Made by a program: the position numbers and the translations under genes. This document shows positions 11,111 through 21,281 of a stretch of DNA of 27,553 nt, in pieces. Every line of letters begins with the position of its first letter. Within the stretch, counting starts at the first letter, position 1. The DNA is from Condylostoma magnum (taxonomy: Eukaryota > Ciliophora > Heterotrichea > Heterotrichida > Condylostomatidae). The notes below the pieces were generated by a model. The model ran no database searches. It was not told the origin of the DNA and saw only the letters and a list, made by a program, of their open reading frames with translations. The DNA lies in the NCBI GenBank assembly GCA_920105805.1, contig CAKKTI010000296.1, forward strand, positions 1-27,553, in the 5' to 3' direction.

Positions 11111-13285
11111 ATGGTTAAACAAACCGTCAAGGTAATAGTACGCTCCCGCCCCACCGCCAACTTCGCTTCTAAAAATCTTAAAGTAAATCTAGAAGCAAAA
11201 ACAATAGAAGCTCATATCCCTAAGGACTAAAACTAAGGTTTAATAAATAATCAATAAGAAAACTGACGCTTTGCCTTTGATGAAATCCTCTAAAATGCTT
11301 CCTAGGAGCAAGTGTTTGATATATGTGCAAGGGACATAATCAACTCAGTTGTAAACGGCTACAATGGCACAATAATGGCTTATGGCTAAACCGGTGCAGG
11401 AAAAACTTTTACTATGTCAGGAGGCGGTTAGAGTTATAAATACAGAGGAATTATTCCAAGAGCTATTTCCTAAACATTTCACTAAATACAGAGCAAAACT
11501 GAGCAGATCTTCACAGTCAGAGTGAGTTTTGTTGAAATATACAACGAGCTCATGTATGATCTCCTCTCCTAGATTCCCCCTGCTGAACAGACTGGTAATA
11601 TAATGGTTCAGGATGACGTAAAGGGAGGGATTAGCGTAAAAGGATTATCGTTGAATGAATGTGATAATGAGGAAGAAGCTTTGAATTATTTGTTTGAGGG
11701 AGAAACTAGTAGAACTGTTGCTGAGCATAGGCTTAATAAGACCTCTACGAGATCTCATTGCATATATACGATTCACCTGGAAAGCAGAAGCAGGGTGGAG
11801 TCTTCTGAGAAGGTTGTGTTTTCTAAATTAAATCTGATTGACTTAGCTGGGTCTGAAAGGACTAAAAAGACTGGATCGGAGGGGTTGACGCTAACTGAGG
11901 CTAATTTTATCAATAAGTCACTTAGTTATCTGGAATAAGTCGTTGTGGCTTTATCTGATAGAGTCAGAGATCATGTGCCTTATAGGCAGTCTAAATTAAC
12001 GCATATTTTAAAGGATAGTATTGGTGGAAATTCTAAGACTCTCATGGTTGCTAATATATGGCCGGAACCCAGTCATATAGAAGAGACTATATCTACACTT
12101 AGATTCGCAAGCAGAATGATGCGGGTTGCCAACGATGCAGTTATTAATATTCATTTAGACCCTGATTAACTAATAAAACGACAAGAAAGAGAAATACGCG
12201 ACTTGAAGTAAGAACTAGCAATGCATGATACACTAGCTAGCAGAGGCCGTATAACATATGACCCTTATAACGCAGAATAACAGTACCAAATGCAAAGAGT
12301 AGCCGAATAATACCTAGACGGGTCAATAGAAGATATAGAGTTTGATAGTTTAAGAATGGTAAAAGAACTATTTGTCTAGTTCAGGAACTGTTATAGAAGA
12401 ACAATAGCAAGACTTGGATCTCCAGATTTCAAATTGCATTAAGACCAGGCAGAGAGTCATCATGAGAAAGCAAGTGAGGATGGAGAAAGGAAGCACTATC
12501 AAGAATAGGAAGACGGAGTAGGTGAGGAGGAAAAATTAGGGGGATTTGGACTTGGAAGGGCTAATCCTGCCTCTAAACCTGCTGATACTTCGGCTATAGA
12601 GCCCAGAAGCACTTTTCACTAGGAGGAGGAAGAAGAGGAAGAGGAAAAGTAATTCTCAGATACTATCAAAACACCTGTTTAGTAGATGCAGACAAAAAGA
12701 CCTGCTATTGATAAGAATTAAGCTTTTATGGAGTTTAAAAATACAGACGGAAAGGCAATGGAGCAGTTTCTTATATAAAATAAAGTTGATTTAAGGTAGA
12801 AGAGGGAACATCTCAAAGGGCTCATCTCATAAACTAACTAATAGAAGAAAAATATCGATTAGGTCCAGGGTTAAATTGACTTTTTAAGGAGTTAGAAAGA
12901 CGAGGAAGAAGAAGATGTTATTGATGAGGAAGAATATGCCCTTATTAAATAACTTAAAGAGTATAAGTAACTTTATAGAGAGTATTACGAGGAATGTAAT
13001 AGAACTAAGGAAGATGTGAATTTGACAACTTAAAAGATCGAACACTCTAGGCAATAATTGATCGATAATTTTGAGAATTGGTACACTGATAGATTTATGG
13101 GGAAGCCGATCTCTTAATAGAACCAGAGAGATTAGACTATTAGTGAAACGTAGAACTTAACTCAAGAGTTGCAGTAAATGGGAGGAGATCTAGACCCAGA
13201 TGCTTTAGCGTATATACGAGCTAAGAGAAATGTCGAAACTCTTCATAAAGCGAAGAAACAAATGACTTCTATTAGAAATAAGTAA
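11111..13285 (+). CDS. kinesin-9 family motor (KIF9/KIF6-like), axonemal
   Basis: About 724 residues. The motor domain is at the N-terminus: start [16 protein letters not shown]-loop [13 protein letters not shown] (Q93 is TAA 11387-11389), switch I NKTSTRSH, switch [16 protein letters not shown], then [33 protein letters not shown] and [11 protein letters not shown], which closely match kinesin-9. The stalk is Glu-rich (a run of nine acidic residues with TAG/TAA Gln around it) followed by predicted coiled coil to the C-terminus. Kinesin-9 motors work in motile cilia at the central pair or in intraflagellar movement, fitting a ciliate. One Trp in the motor is TGA (QENWRFAFDE). The end is ambiguous: tandem TAA-TAG at 13283-13288, then more TAA/TAG, then TGA 13322-13324. 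The first is used here. Confidence 0.93.
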
Positions 13286-13436
13286 TAGGTTAAATAAATT
13301 TAGATAAAAGGGAGTAGTTATTGAAACAGAAGCATTGTTACTATTGCATGATATATAAACCGTAACTTTACATTAATTATAACTTAAAAGGAACACTGAT
13401 TCATATAATTGTTATAATTTCCCTAATAATTATTAA

Positions 13437-14021
13437 ATGAAGCCTAACTAAAGAAAAATGTAAATTGATATTGAGTTCACAGCCCCTGCACTTTGAAAAA
13501 TTATCAATCCTACTGAAAAGTTTCGACTAAAACTTGATAATATGGTAAGTTTAATTTAGAGAACACTTGTAAAACGAGTTCCGCAATGTCAACAGTCATT
13601 GATTTAAGGAATTTTATAGTCTTATATTCTAAAAGCATAAAGTTTCGAAATAGACATTCACGGATTTATAGAGTTTTATAACTAGCAAAGGAATTCTACA
13701 TTATAAAGGTGCTATCGACTGACTAAAAACGAAAAAAATCATGCAATTAACCGAATAAAAGATTATTATCAAGTTTAATAGCAAAAGGAAACACCTTTAA
13801 AGGAATCTAATAAAGTATAGAGATTAAAACATCGTAGATAACTATCAGATATTCCAATGTCAGTTTTAAAGACTTAAGATTTCAGTCAATCTAACCATAG
13901 ACGAAAAAACAGCAATGATTGAGCCAATAAGACAGTAGGAAGGATTGATACAGTTAAAGATATCATGCAAAACAACTTCAACCGTATCTACCGACGAAGC
14001 TTTAGAGGATTAAGTATGTAA
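13437..14021 (+). CDS. unknown basic protein with a probable 15-nt intron
   Basis: 194 residues unspliced, 189 if the 15-base intron at 13545-13559 is removed. Sequence blocks: IEFTAPALWKIINPTEKFRL, then KLDNM joined to RTLVKRVPQ, FEIDIHGFIEFYN, RCYRLTKNEKNHAINRIKDYY, then a Lys/Arg/Ser-rich tail ending RIYRRSFRGLSM. Trp codons ALW and SNDW are TGA. I do not recognise a family. It follows kinesin-9 on the same strand after about 150 bases and converges on the WEE1 gene. The stop is taken at TAA 14019-14021, the first of several stop-type codons (14025, 14034). Codon use and the mix of charged and hydrophobic residues support a real gene. Confidence 0.65.
13545..13559 (+). other. putative 15-nt spliceosomal intron
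   Basis: The 15 bases GTAAGTTTAATTTAG begin with a strong 5' splice site (GTAAGT), have an A near the expected branch position and end TAG. Heterotrich ciliates are known for introns of 15-16 bases with this form. Its length keeps the frame, so only RNA can prove it. Removing it joins KLDNM to RTLVKRV. Confidence 0.55.
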
Positions 14022-14191
14022 ATGTAAAATGGTTAATATACTCAACTATTTACATTGTTAAAAGATTGTAATATTCTACCATACATTTCTGTATATTTTA
14101 ACTAAAAAATCTAGTTCAATAAAATTTAGCTCTTACTACCCAATAAGAATACAAAAATACTTTAAATAAATGTTTAGCTATTTTATCAAAA

Positions 14192-15364
14192 TTATTTGTC
14201 AAGCCCTTCCAGTTGCTATTTGAGCCACTTCTTATACTACTTCAGATACTTTAGCTCCTTTGCTTAAGGCGATAATAAATGATTTTCCAACAATGACTAT
14301 GCCGATGGTCTTTGCAGGGGATCCTTATCCAAAAGCTGCTTTATAATAGTATTTAGCTCGTTACTGAATTTATTATCAAGCTTAAAATTCCCTTATCTAA
14401 ACTCTTCCCATTTCTCCCCCTTTTCAGGTAAATCAACACCTTCCACTATCTCATATAAAATAGCACCAAGTGAAAACATATCAGCCTTAGTGAAATCTAG
14501 AACTTTATCATTATTAGCCTTTATGACTTCATTAGCTAAATATTTTCCGGAACTCGGAGTTATTCTAGTTAATTATTTGACCAACTTTGCCATCCCCAAA
14601 TCAGCAATTTTGAAAATACTTGAATAGCTGTATAAAATATTAGTAGGCTTTAAATCCATATGAACTACACCATTAGAATGCAGAATTTATAACCCTTTGC
14701 ATATATCTCTCATCAATTTTCTTACAAACTCCTCAGTGACCTCATGATCCATTACATACTACATCAATGTCATCTATGCTAACTCCATCTGTATAAAAAT
14801 CATTCCATTTTCTCTTCATCCTCCGTAATACCTGTTCAAGTACTTATCATCACATATAGTAGATAAAACAGCCATGTCCTTATTCTCACTTAGTTAATAT
14901 CGAATGTCTGGGTCTTCTACTAAAATTTACTTTATAGCATAGTATAAGCCATCTAGTTTACTTGCACATTTAAAAACTGAGCCTGCATCTCCATGTCCTA
15001 TCAGCTCTACTTCATCAAAATCATTTTCATACCTGGACATTGGCTCGTAGTCTGAAATATAGCTATAATCTGAATCATACTAATCTGAGTACTTACGCAT
15101 TCTAATTTCAGGCAAAATCAAAGAATTCTTACGTTAAGCTGTTCTTATAGGTAAAATTGGAGTACAGGGGCTAAACGGAATATAGTCGTCAAAATCTTCA
15201 ATGTTTTAGTTAAAGCTGTCCTCGTATTGGCGCCATCGCATTATAGCACTGTTTTCAGGCAAATGAATTACATTATTTGGCTTAATATTCTCCTTTTAAA
15301 GAAGTAGGGCTTCGGATAAGTCTTCGAAACCATTGAAGTTGAGTTTACGATTTTAAATTTACAT
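14192..15364 (-). CDS. WEE1/MYT1-family inhibitory protein kinase
   Basis: 390 residues. The N-terminal 110 residues are acidic and polar with a SPCTP motif (about 65-69), a likely CDK target. The kinase domain starts at RYENDFDEVELIGHGDAGSV (glycine loop 122-130), with K145 in YYAIKQ. The catalytic loop is HMDLKPTNIL (D237, N242); WEE1 kinases have the closely similar HMDIKPSN. The DFG motif is DLG (255-257), as in WEE1 where Phe is replaced. ADMFSLGAILYEIVEG and a RPSA motif near 352 complete the C-lobe. WEE1-type kinases phosphorylate the glycine-loop Tyr of CDK1 to delay mitosis. W183 is TGA. The stop TAA 14194-14192 follows KQQLEGLDK. The start is the first ATG after an AT-rich leader; a membrane segment is not evident, favouring WEE1 over MYT1. 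Confidence 0.88.
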
Positions 15365-16028
15365 ACCGCTTTTTTATTTATTTAAAGGACTAATGGTAAT
15401 TATTTTTATTTGAGGGTTAGGATGATTGAGTGTATAGGAATATTTATTAGGGATGTTCAGTTTTTATTGTGTTAAACATAGTTAAATAGAAATTTTAAGC
15501 TACTATTTTTTAAAATATCAGTGATATTTTGCTTTTTTATTAAAATTTTGTTATTAAGCAATTTGCTAGATATTAATAGTTAGTATTGAATTATGCTTAT
15601 TGCAAGTTTATATTATCTGTAATTTGATTTGTAAATGATCATAATTGATTACGAATAGAATATATAGAATGTCTATCAAATTTGCAATAGTTTATTTAAG
15701 GAATTATTTCTATATCATTAAGTTTTCTTTATGTCTTAATATTAAATCATTAATAGCTTTATTAGAATATCAAGTTTCAAATAGTAACTGGCTATTGCTT
15801 ATTATTCTAACTTTTTAAATACCTGCCTGTTTCTACAATTCAAATCTATTTATAATATTACAATATATTCAAAGATTTTCTTACCTACAATATTTAAATT
15901 ACCTAAATTTTCCTAGTATCTGATATTAAATCTCAAATTAATAAGTATTAGATTTAAGTAGTAGATTAAAACAGCAGATTAATTAATACGGTAAAAGTTA
16001 GCCTTATTCCTTATAAAAACCTTAAAAG
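15365..16028. other. divergent AT-rich intergenic region, no gene recognised
   Basis: About 660 bases between the starts of the WEE1 kinase and the WBP4-like gene. Long T-rich and A-rich runs, dense stop-type codons in every frame and no protein-like stretch. It is one of the longer spacers and probably holds both promoters. No tRNA, snRNA or repeat was recognised by eye. Confidence 0.5.
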
Positions 16029-16688
16029 ATGAAAATTAAATAAGACAAAAATAAAATATTCTGCCCAGGGTGTAAAATTTACATTGATAAATCCTAATAC
16101 GAGCGACATTAAAATACACAAAGACACTTAAGGGCAAAGGCTGGATAACTGTTTTGGTAATAAAAGAAAAAGTAAAAATAATAAGCTAAAGAAAAAGCTG
16201 AATTTACTGTTGAATACCCTGAATAAGAAGAGTCTATAAGAACAAAGTAAAAGCCAAAGAATATTTGATGCATTTTAACAGACTCTCAAACCGGCTTGAA
16301 ATACTATTGCAACAGATTAAGTGGTAAAACATAAAAGAATAAGCCTGTAGGAATTAGAGATGATGAACTAGATAACGAGGAAATTCATACTTAATAAGTG
16401 TAAGTAGAAGAGTAATATGAATACGAAGATGAGCCTTAAATTGGATAATGAGTAGATATTTAACCTATCTAAGCAGTATTTGATGATTTTATTGTGAAAT
16501 AAGATGTATAAGCCTAGTAAGTAGTTAATATTTAATAGTAAAACATTGAACCAAACTAGTAAAATATTAATTATACTGATGAATAGGTTGAAGATTTAGT
16601 AGATAAACCTAAGTTCCAAATAAACTAAACAAAAGCTAATTCGTTTTAAAAGAGAACTAAAAGGTCAAAGCTTTCCCTTAATGGTTAG
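16029..16688 (+). CDS. WBP4/FBP21-like splicing factor: U1-type zinc finger plus WW domain
   Basis: About 219 residues. The N-terminus has a matrin/U1-type C2H2 finger: C-x2-C in FCPGCKIYIDKS, then ERHQNTQRHLRAKA with the two His five residues apart, followed by a Lys/Gln-rich helix. About residues 78-105 form a WW domain: IWCILTDSQTGLKYYCNRLS then GKTQKNKPVG, very close to the WBP4 pattern with TGLKYYYN. The first WW Trp is TGA; the second Trp position appears to be Lys. A long acidic, Gln-rich tail ends in a basic patch NSFQKRTKRSKLSLNG, also as in WBP4, which binds spliceosomal proteins in the nucleus. The stop is taken at TAG 16686-16688; TAA 16704 and TGA 16713 are alternatives. It converges on SRP19. 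Confidence 0.75.
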
Positions 16689-16734
16689 ACTAGTAATAAT
16701 TATTAATACAGGTGATTCAAAGTAAGTGTTAGAC

Positions 16735-17136
16735 CTATCTACGCTTATTTTTATTCTTGTTCTTATTTCTTTTATTCTTATTTTTACTATTAGAAGCTTG
16801 TTATGATTCCCCTTCAACCCTACTTTTAAGCCGTGGAATATACTAACACAACTATCTAAGTAAGAACTTTTTATTGGGTATTTCGGAGTTAACCAATTAG
16901 CCTTATTCATCTCTAATTCTTACTTTTGCTCTTCCTATTTATAAAATATCTCTTGGATAAGCTTTAGGTTCTAATGCATGGTGAATTTAAAGGAATTTTA
17001 GAACTTCTGAGATTTCTGCAAGTTAAGCATTTTCCACAGCTATTGATAATGGAACTCTTCTACCTTGCTTTACTTTTAATTACTTGTTGATATACGCTGG
17101 ATAAATGCATACCCATCTGCTAACATCCATTTACAT
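16735..17136 (-). CDS. SRP19: signal recognition particle 19 kDa subunit
   Basis: 133 residues. MQMDVSRWVCIYPAYINK and QGRRVPLSIAVENAQLAEIS are the hallmark SRP19 start (human: RWVCIYPAYIN, GRRIPISKAVENP). Then PKAYPRDILQIGRAKVRI, NSEIPNKKFLLRQLCQYIPR and a Lys/Asn-rich basic tail (KNKNKRNKNK) as in other eukaryotes. SRP19 binds helices 6 and 8 of SRP RNA and helps SRP54 load. The stop is TAG 16737-16735 after KRR, at the expected length, so TAG terminates here although TAA/TAG codons upstream are Gln. Two in-frame ATGs sit at the start (17136 and 17130); either may be used. The divergent MORN gene begins 45 bases away. Confidence 0.93.
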
Positions 17137-17181
17137 ATTTACTATTATGATAAACTAATTGAAAGTATTAATAATAAAAAC
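17137..17181. promoter_or_regulatory. 45-base divergent spacer between SRP19 and the MORN gene
   Basis: Two start codons point away from each other across 45 A/T-rich bases. Any promoter elements for both genes must lie here or inside coding sequence; no motif is recognised. Confidence 0.4.
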
Positions 17182-18132
17182 ATGGGATAGGCAAACTGCT
17201 CTAATTGCAGCTGCACTTAAAACGAAGCAAAAACAGAAATTGAAACATACGTAGATGACACCAGAAGTCCTAAAAGTACCTAGTCCCCCAAAATACAGCA
17301 TTATTAAGCCTATTAAGGAATAAGATTCACCTAACTAACCAGTAAGGCAATTACCATATAAAAGCACTGAAGAGGTTATAAAATTCGTAAACTTGCTAAA
17401 ATTTAATAAATCCGGCAAAAAAGAGTGAAAAAGCCAACTTTTAAATTTCCAAACGGATCAACCTATAAAGGTTAATGACTTAGAAACTTTAGAGACGGAT
17501 TTGGGGAGTAGAAATGGCCTGACAACGCGATGTATATAGGCTAGTGAAAAGGTGACAAGGCCAACGGTTTTGGTAAATTCTTACATGTAGACGGTGATGT
17601 TTATCAAGGAAATTGATACAATGACAAGGCCAATGGCAAGGGAGTGTATACTCACTATAACGGTGCTCGTTATGAGGGTGATTGGGTACAAGAACTACAA
17701 GAAGGCTATGGAGTGGAAAACTGAAGCGACGGAAGTCGCTATGAAGGATTTTACAAGTCCGGGCAAAAACACGGATTTGGCACTTATAGATGAAACGATG
17801 GATCTGTATATATTGGGTACTGATTTGACAACAAAATCAGCGGATGGGGTGTATACACATGACTTGATGGCAGGAAATATATAGGAGAGTGGTTTGATAA
17901 CTCGATGCATGGAAAAGGAGTATATACGTGAAAAGACGGTAGAAAGTATAGTGGAGAGTACAAATTTGATAAAAAGCATGGAGAAGGAATATACAGCTGG
18001 GTGGACGGTAGAAGTTACTAAGGAAAATGAAAATGTGGAAAATAACACGGATTAGGAGTGTTTACCACTCTAGACGGAAGATCAGTCAAAGGCTTATGGA
18101 AGCACGGTAAAAGGATAAAATGGATTGACTGA
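17182..18132 (+). CDS. myristoylated IQ-motif protein with ten MORN repeats
   Basis: 316 residues. MGQANCSNCSCTQN is a myristoylation consensus followed by a Cys cluster likely to be palmitoylated. Residues 56-71 (AITIQKHWRGYKIRKL) form an IQ motif, a calmodulin or centrin site. Residues 94-306 hold ten MORN repeats with an exact 23-residue period (YKGQW 95, YIGQW 118, YQGNW 141, YEGDW 164, YEGFY 187, YIGYW 210, YIGEW 233, YSGEY 256, YQGKW 279, VKGLW 302). MORN proteins bind membranes or scaffold cortical and ciliary structures. About ten Trp are TGA, at strictly conserved repeat positions and in the IQ motif, mixed with seven TGG, and Gln is often TAA/TAG, so this gene alone proves the code. 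The stop is TGA 18130-18132 after RIKWID. A small membrane-protein gene ends 19 bases beyond on the other strand. Confidence 0.92.
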
Positions 18133-18151
18133 ATTACGATATTTAATAACC

Positions 18152-18478
18152 TCATAAAGTTCCATATTTAGACGATATTGGTTTGTCGTCAAAATCTGGC
18201 AGTTCTTCCTCAGCTGGGCCATGATAACTAGGCTGTCGGGATCTGAAGCTTGAAAGCCAGTCTTAAATTTTCGATACAAACGGAAACATTTCTTCATCAG
18301 ATTCTCCTTGTCTGTACTTAAAAATCGCATACAAGGCCACGATCCCAGCAGCACCGCCTAATATATAATAAGCAATCTTCTTCCATGATTTCTTTTTCCA
18401 AAAGCCTCGTTTAGCAGAGGCAGTTGCCTTACCACATCTCTTAAAAAAGTGTAATTCTATATCATGAAAATACGGCAT
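18152..18478 (-). CDS. small single-pass membrane protein, unknown
   Basis: 108 residues: a short N-terminal segment (MPYFHDIELHFFKRCGKATA), a strongly basic patch (RGFWKKKSWKK), one membrane helix (IAYYILGGAAGIVALYAIF), then an acidic Ser/Pro-rich tail (EEELPDFDDKP) ending KYGTL at TGA 18154-18152. Basic residues before the helix suggest that the N-terminus is cytosolic. No family is recognised. A TAA is read as Gln (SKIQDWLSSF). It lies 66 bases downstream of the secreted-protein gene on the same strand and converges on the MORN gene. Confidence 0.65.
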
Positions 18479-18547
18479 TTCTATAACAAGCAATAACTCA
18501 GTTTACTTCCCAGTCGCTTTTAAGCAATTTCAAGTAATCTGCAATTA

Positions 18548-19276
18548 CTATGGTGTTTTATCCAGCCATCCTCCCATCGCAGCAGTTCCTTCCAATACAG
18601 GGTAAATAACCTCATGATCCGTCAGTATAAACGGAGGCCGGAAGAACGTTTTGGCATAAGGATCACTCATATAAAAGTACAGATTAGTAAACTCCTCGTC
18701 TAAATCTACTGTGAATGTATCTTATTTAGTATTTCCATCAAAAGCCAAGGCAGCCTGACCATCCAAAACGAGTTCTTTTGAATTATGTGAAAATCCAACG
18801 CTAAAGAAGTCTCTAGTAACTGTGGGCTATCCGCACACCTTGTACCAATTGATAGTAATCGGGTCGCAGGTAGGGGCCGTGAAGGTAACATTCATATAAA
18901 TTGTAGCTCCTCCGTCCTTGTTCATGCAATCCTGCCTTACTTTCCATACACTCAGCTTGTCTAGATATCCTGCTGTTTCCTCATCCTCCTCCACTGACAT
19001 CTTAATCCATTTCATGCTGTATTCTAAGTATTCATCGTCACTGTGCCATTCAGTTGCCTAGAAATCTGGCCCTAGGTACTCAAGGCCATCAACGTAAAAG
19101 TAGACTTCTGGGGTTGACTCGTAAAATTTTTGAGTTGTGAGCTCAGAAGACCATCCTGGTTATACTACTCCAGAGGAGACTACGTCTCCTAAACGATCTG
19201 TGTCTGTTCCTATGTCTATCTCGCTACAGAGGAAGCCTTGGGAGATTTGTTGGGTGAGAAAAACGTAGTATAGCAT
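18548..19276 (-). CDS. secreted or membrane-anchored protein with an unknown ectodomain
   Basis: 242 residues from MLYYVFLTQQISQGF, a short hydrophobic N-terminus that may be a signal peptide. The same frame stays open upstream through KIHLLISSIFVF, so a longer membrane anchor with another start is possible, but no upstream in-frame ATG is visible. The body is rich in beta-type residues and aromatic and acidic groups: PEVYFYVDGLEYLGPDF, YMNVTFTAPTCDPITINWYK, RDFFSVGFSHNSKELVLD, DLDEEFTNLYFYMSDPY, RPPFILTDHEVIYPVLEG. Four or five Cys may form disulfides. No family is recognised. GC content is higher than that of the neighbours. The stop is tandem TAG-TAA at 18550-18545. It is divergent from the 19396 gene. 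Confidence 0.7.
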
Positions 19277-19395
19277 AAAAACGAATATGGAAGAGATTAA
19301 AAGATGAATTTTGATTATTTTAGGGGTAATTTAAGTGTGTATAGGGGCTAGCAAGAATTATTTTAATGGAAGTTTGCTAAAAGCATATGTATTAG
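19277..19395. promoter_or_regulatory. divergent spacer, 119 bases
   Basis: It lies between the starts of the secreted-protein gene and the 19396 gene. Part of it reads as a hydrophobic extension of the secreted protein on the minus strand, so the spacer may be shorter than drawn. No motif is recognised. Confidence 0.3.
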
Positions 19396-19692
19396 ATGCT
19401 TGATAGTCAGTTTTCCTTTGAGGAGTTCAGAGAATTTATGTTGTAATTTAGGAGATAAGAGAAAATTCGAGTAATTGGTACTAATTTTAGGTTGATTTAA
19501 TAGAATATCCGTTATGAGGATTTGAATAGGTTAGATCATTATATTGTATATCTTATTTTAAAGAGCAGGTTCTTAGATGTAAAGGATATTCATTATATAG
19601 ATATTGCTTTAAAGGATTTGAATGTTGCTTTAAGTTTAGTAAGTAAGGTAGACTTAATTTGCTAGCCTAAACTTAGAGGATTATTGTCATGA
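19396..19692 (+). CDS. unknown small helical protein (possibly longer)
   Basis: 98 residues from MLDSQFSFEEFREFMLQFRR to KLRGLLS at TGA 19690-19692. The sequence is rich in charged and Leu/Ile residues and predicted helical: NIRYEDLNRLDHYIVYLILK, then DVKDIHYIDIALKDLN and VALSLVSKVDL. TAA/TAG appear as Gln. No family is recognised. The end is uncertain: because TGA can encode Trp here, the same frame stays readable to about 20540 with protein-like stretches further on, and it is even in phase with the next gene at 20578. The dense stop-type codons at 19690-19840 favour an end at 19692. Confidence 0.55.
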
Positions 19693-20577
19693 TGCATATT
19701 GAATAATCATAATTAGCTTTAAAAGAACTGAATCAATTATATTAAATGATAGATTCAAAGTGTGTAAATTATATACTAATACAATAAAAAGGCTAGTATT
19801 ATAATATCTTAATACGTTTTATAGAATTTTGCAAGGTATTTTATACTATCATAAAAATGTAAGATTGTTTTACCCAAAAAGAATTATTTTAATATTGATT
19901 TATCAGAACATATACCCTAAAAGTTACTCATCTTATACAATAATGATGCAATTGAATTATTTATTGAGCATCCTACAAAAATAAAAGAAATAAAGTAAAT
20001 GATTAAACATAAAACATAACTCAAAATTAGGCTTCAAAAATTATACTCAGATAATACAGAATTAAAAGATTATGACTACTTGCATTTTTATAGATTATAA
20101 TAAGTAAGATTAGTAGTTAAATACCAAATTGTTATAAATTTCATTCCTATAGATTATGTAAAAGTATCGATTTTTTATTATTATACAATTCAAAAGGTAA
20201 AAAGGCTTATATAAAAGCATACAATTATTGACTTAACTTACTATATATTAACTTACAAATACAGAGTATTGAAAAATCATAAAAAGATACTTGATTATAA
20301 TATTAAACCTAATTCATAATTAGAGTTAGTGAAAGACGTAAGCTTTTATATATAAATATAAGACATAAATTAAAGCTTCAGATAGTAAGTTTATAATAAG
20401 TTAACAATCAAATAATTAAAGAAACTTATACAATTCAAAATAAACACCAAAAAGTTAATTTTCAACAATACTATTCTAATGGATAAGCATACAATAGCTC
20501 AATCATAAATTGTAACAAACTCAATTCTTTATATAGCTTAATAAAATTTTAACTTATATTAAACATTTCCATATAAA
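19693..20577 (+). other. AT-rich region with a possible coding stretch, about 19900-20400
   Basis: Between two genes, one frame gives plausible protein segments (AIELFIEHPTKIKEIKQMIK, ELKDYDYLHFYRL, VKYQIVINFIPIDYVKVSIF, NSQLELVKDVSFYIQ) but has no convincing ATG before 19999 and is in phase with the upstream gene. It may be an extension of that gene, a separate small gene, or noncoding AT-rich DNA that happens to read well. I cannot decide from sequence alone. Confidence 0.3.
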
Positions 20578-21279
20578 ATGATTACGAGATAATTAACACC
20601 TAAAAACAAACCATGTTAAGACAAAAAGGTATACTAACTAAAAATTCAATTACCACATTGACAAGGCTAATCTTAAATAACTACTCCATCCTAATTAAAA
20701 GAATCAATAACTTAAAACACCCAAACTTCCAGTAGATGAGAAGATGAGTCTAAAAAGTGCATGAATCTAAAGGCATATCACATTTAATTAACAGATCGAG
20801 TAAAAACATAATCTAAACAAATAATTCAATTCAAGCCTATGCAATAAATTAATAGAAGGGTGGCATATAGGAGTACAACTCCTCAAATACCTAAGTCTTA
20901 TCCTATATCATTAATAAAAGAATCTAAAAGCTAGTATAATGTCATATCAAGTAGACAACAAAGTCCTATGTATAGTAAAAGGTTAAGATCGTATAAATTA
21001 TCTCCTCCTTAAAATTCTAGTAGAATAAGAAGAAATTATAATAAATAGTAATTTGGAATCATAGACTATTTCAATGTGCTAAAATCCCCATAATCAGCTA
21101 GAGCTAAAACTCCTTACACTGATTAGAAAAGAGTTGCATCTAAATCAGGATACAGAACAAAGTTTTAAAAGGATCCAACCCTAGTAAAATCAAATGACGG
21201 TAATTACGAGTATATTGATACTTATGATAGAGATACAACTTATCTAACCAAGCTTCAACAAAGTTTAATTAAAAATTAA
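20578..21279 (+). CDS. unknown basic, Gln/Ser-rich, low-complexity protein
   Basis: About 233 residues from MITRQLTPKNKPCQDKKVYQ. Much of it is disordered in character, rich in Gln, Ser, Lys, Arg and Asn, with short SP/TP motifs: STTPQIPKSYPISLI, SRQQSPMYSKRLRSYKLSPP, LKSPQSARAKTPYTD. It ends with a more ordered segment, YEYIDTYDRDTTYLTKLQ, before LIKNQ. No family is recognised; many ciliate basal-body and cytoskeletal proteins look like this, but that is not evidence. Tandem TAA-TAA ends it at 21277-21282, and the last A of the second TAA is the first base of the next ATG. TGA is Trp in LPHWQG and SRWEDE. Confidence 0.55.
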
Positions 21280-21281
21280 TA

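Noticed and set aside
10972-11160. Minus-strand frame of 62 codons across the Kelch/kinesin spacer
   Set aside because: It spans the start codons of both neighbours; the B-box frame starting at 11004 is far better supported.
17594-18048. Frames on both strands within the MORN gene
   Set aside because: Shadows of the MORN repeats; their apparent repetition comes from the repeat period.
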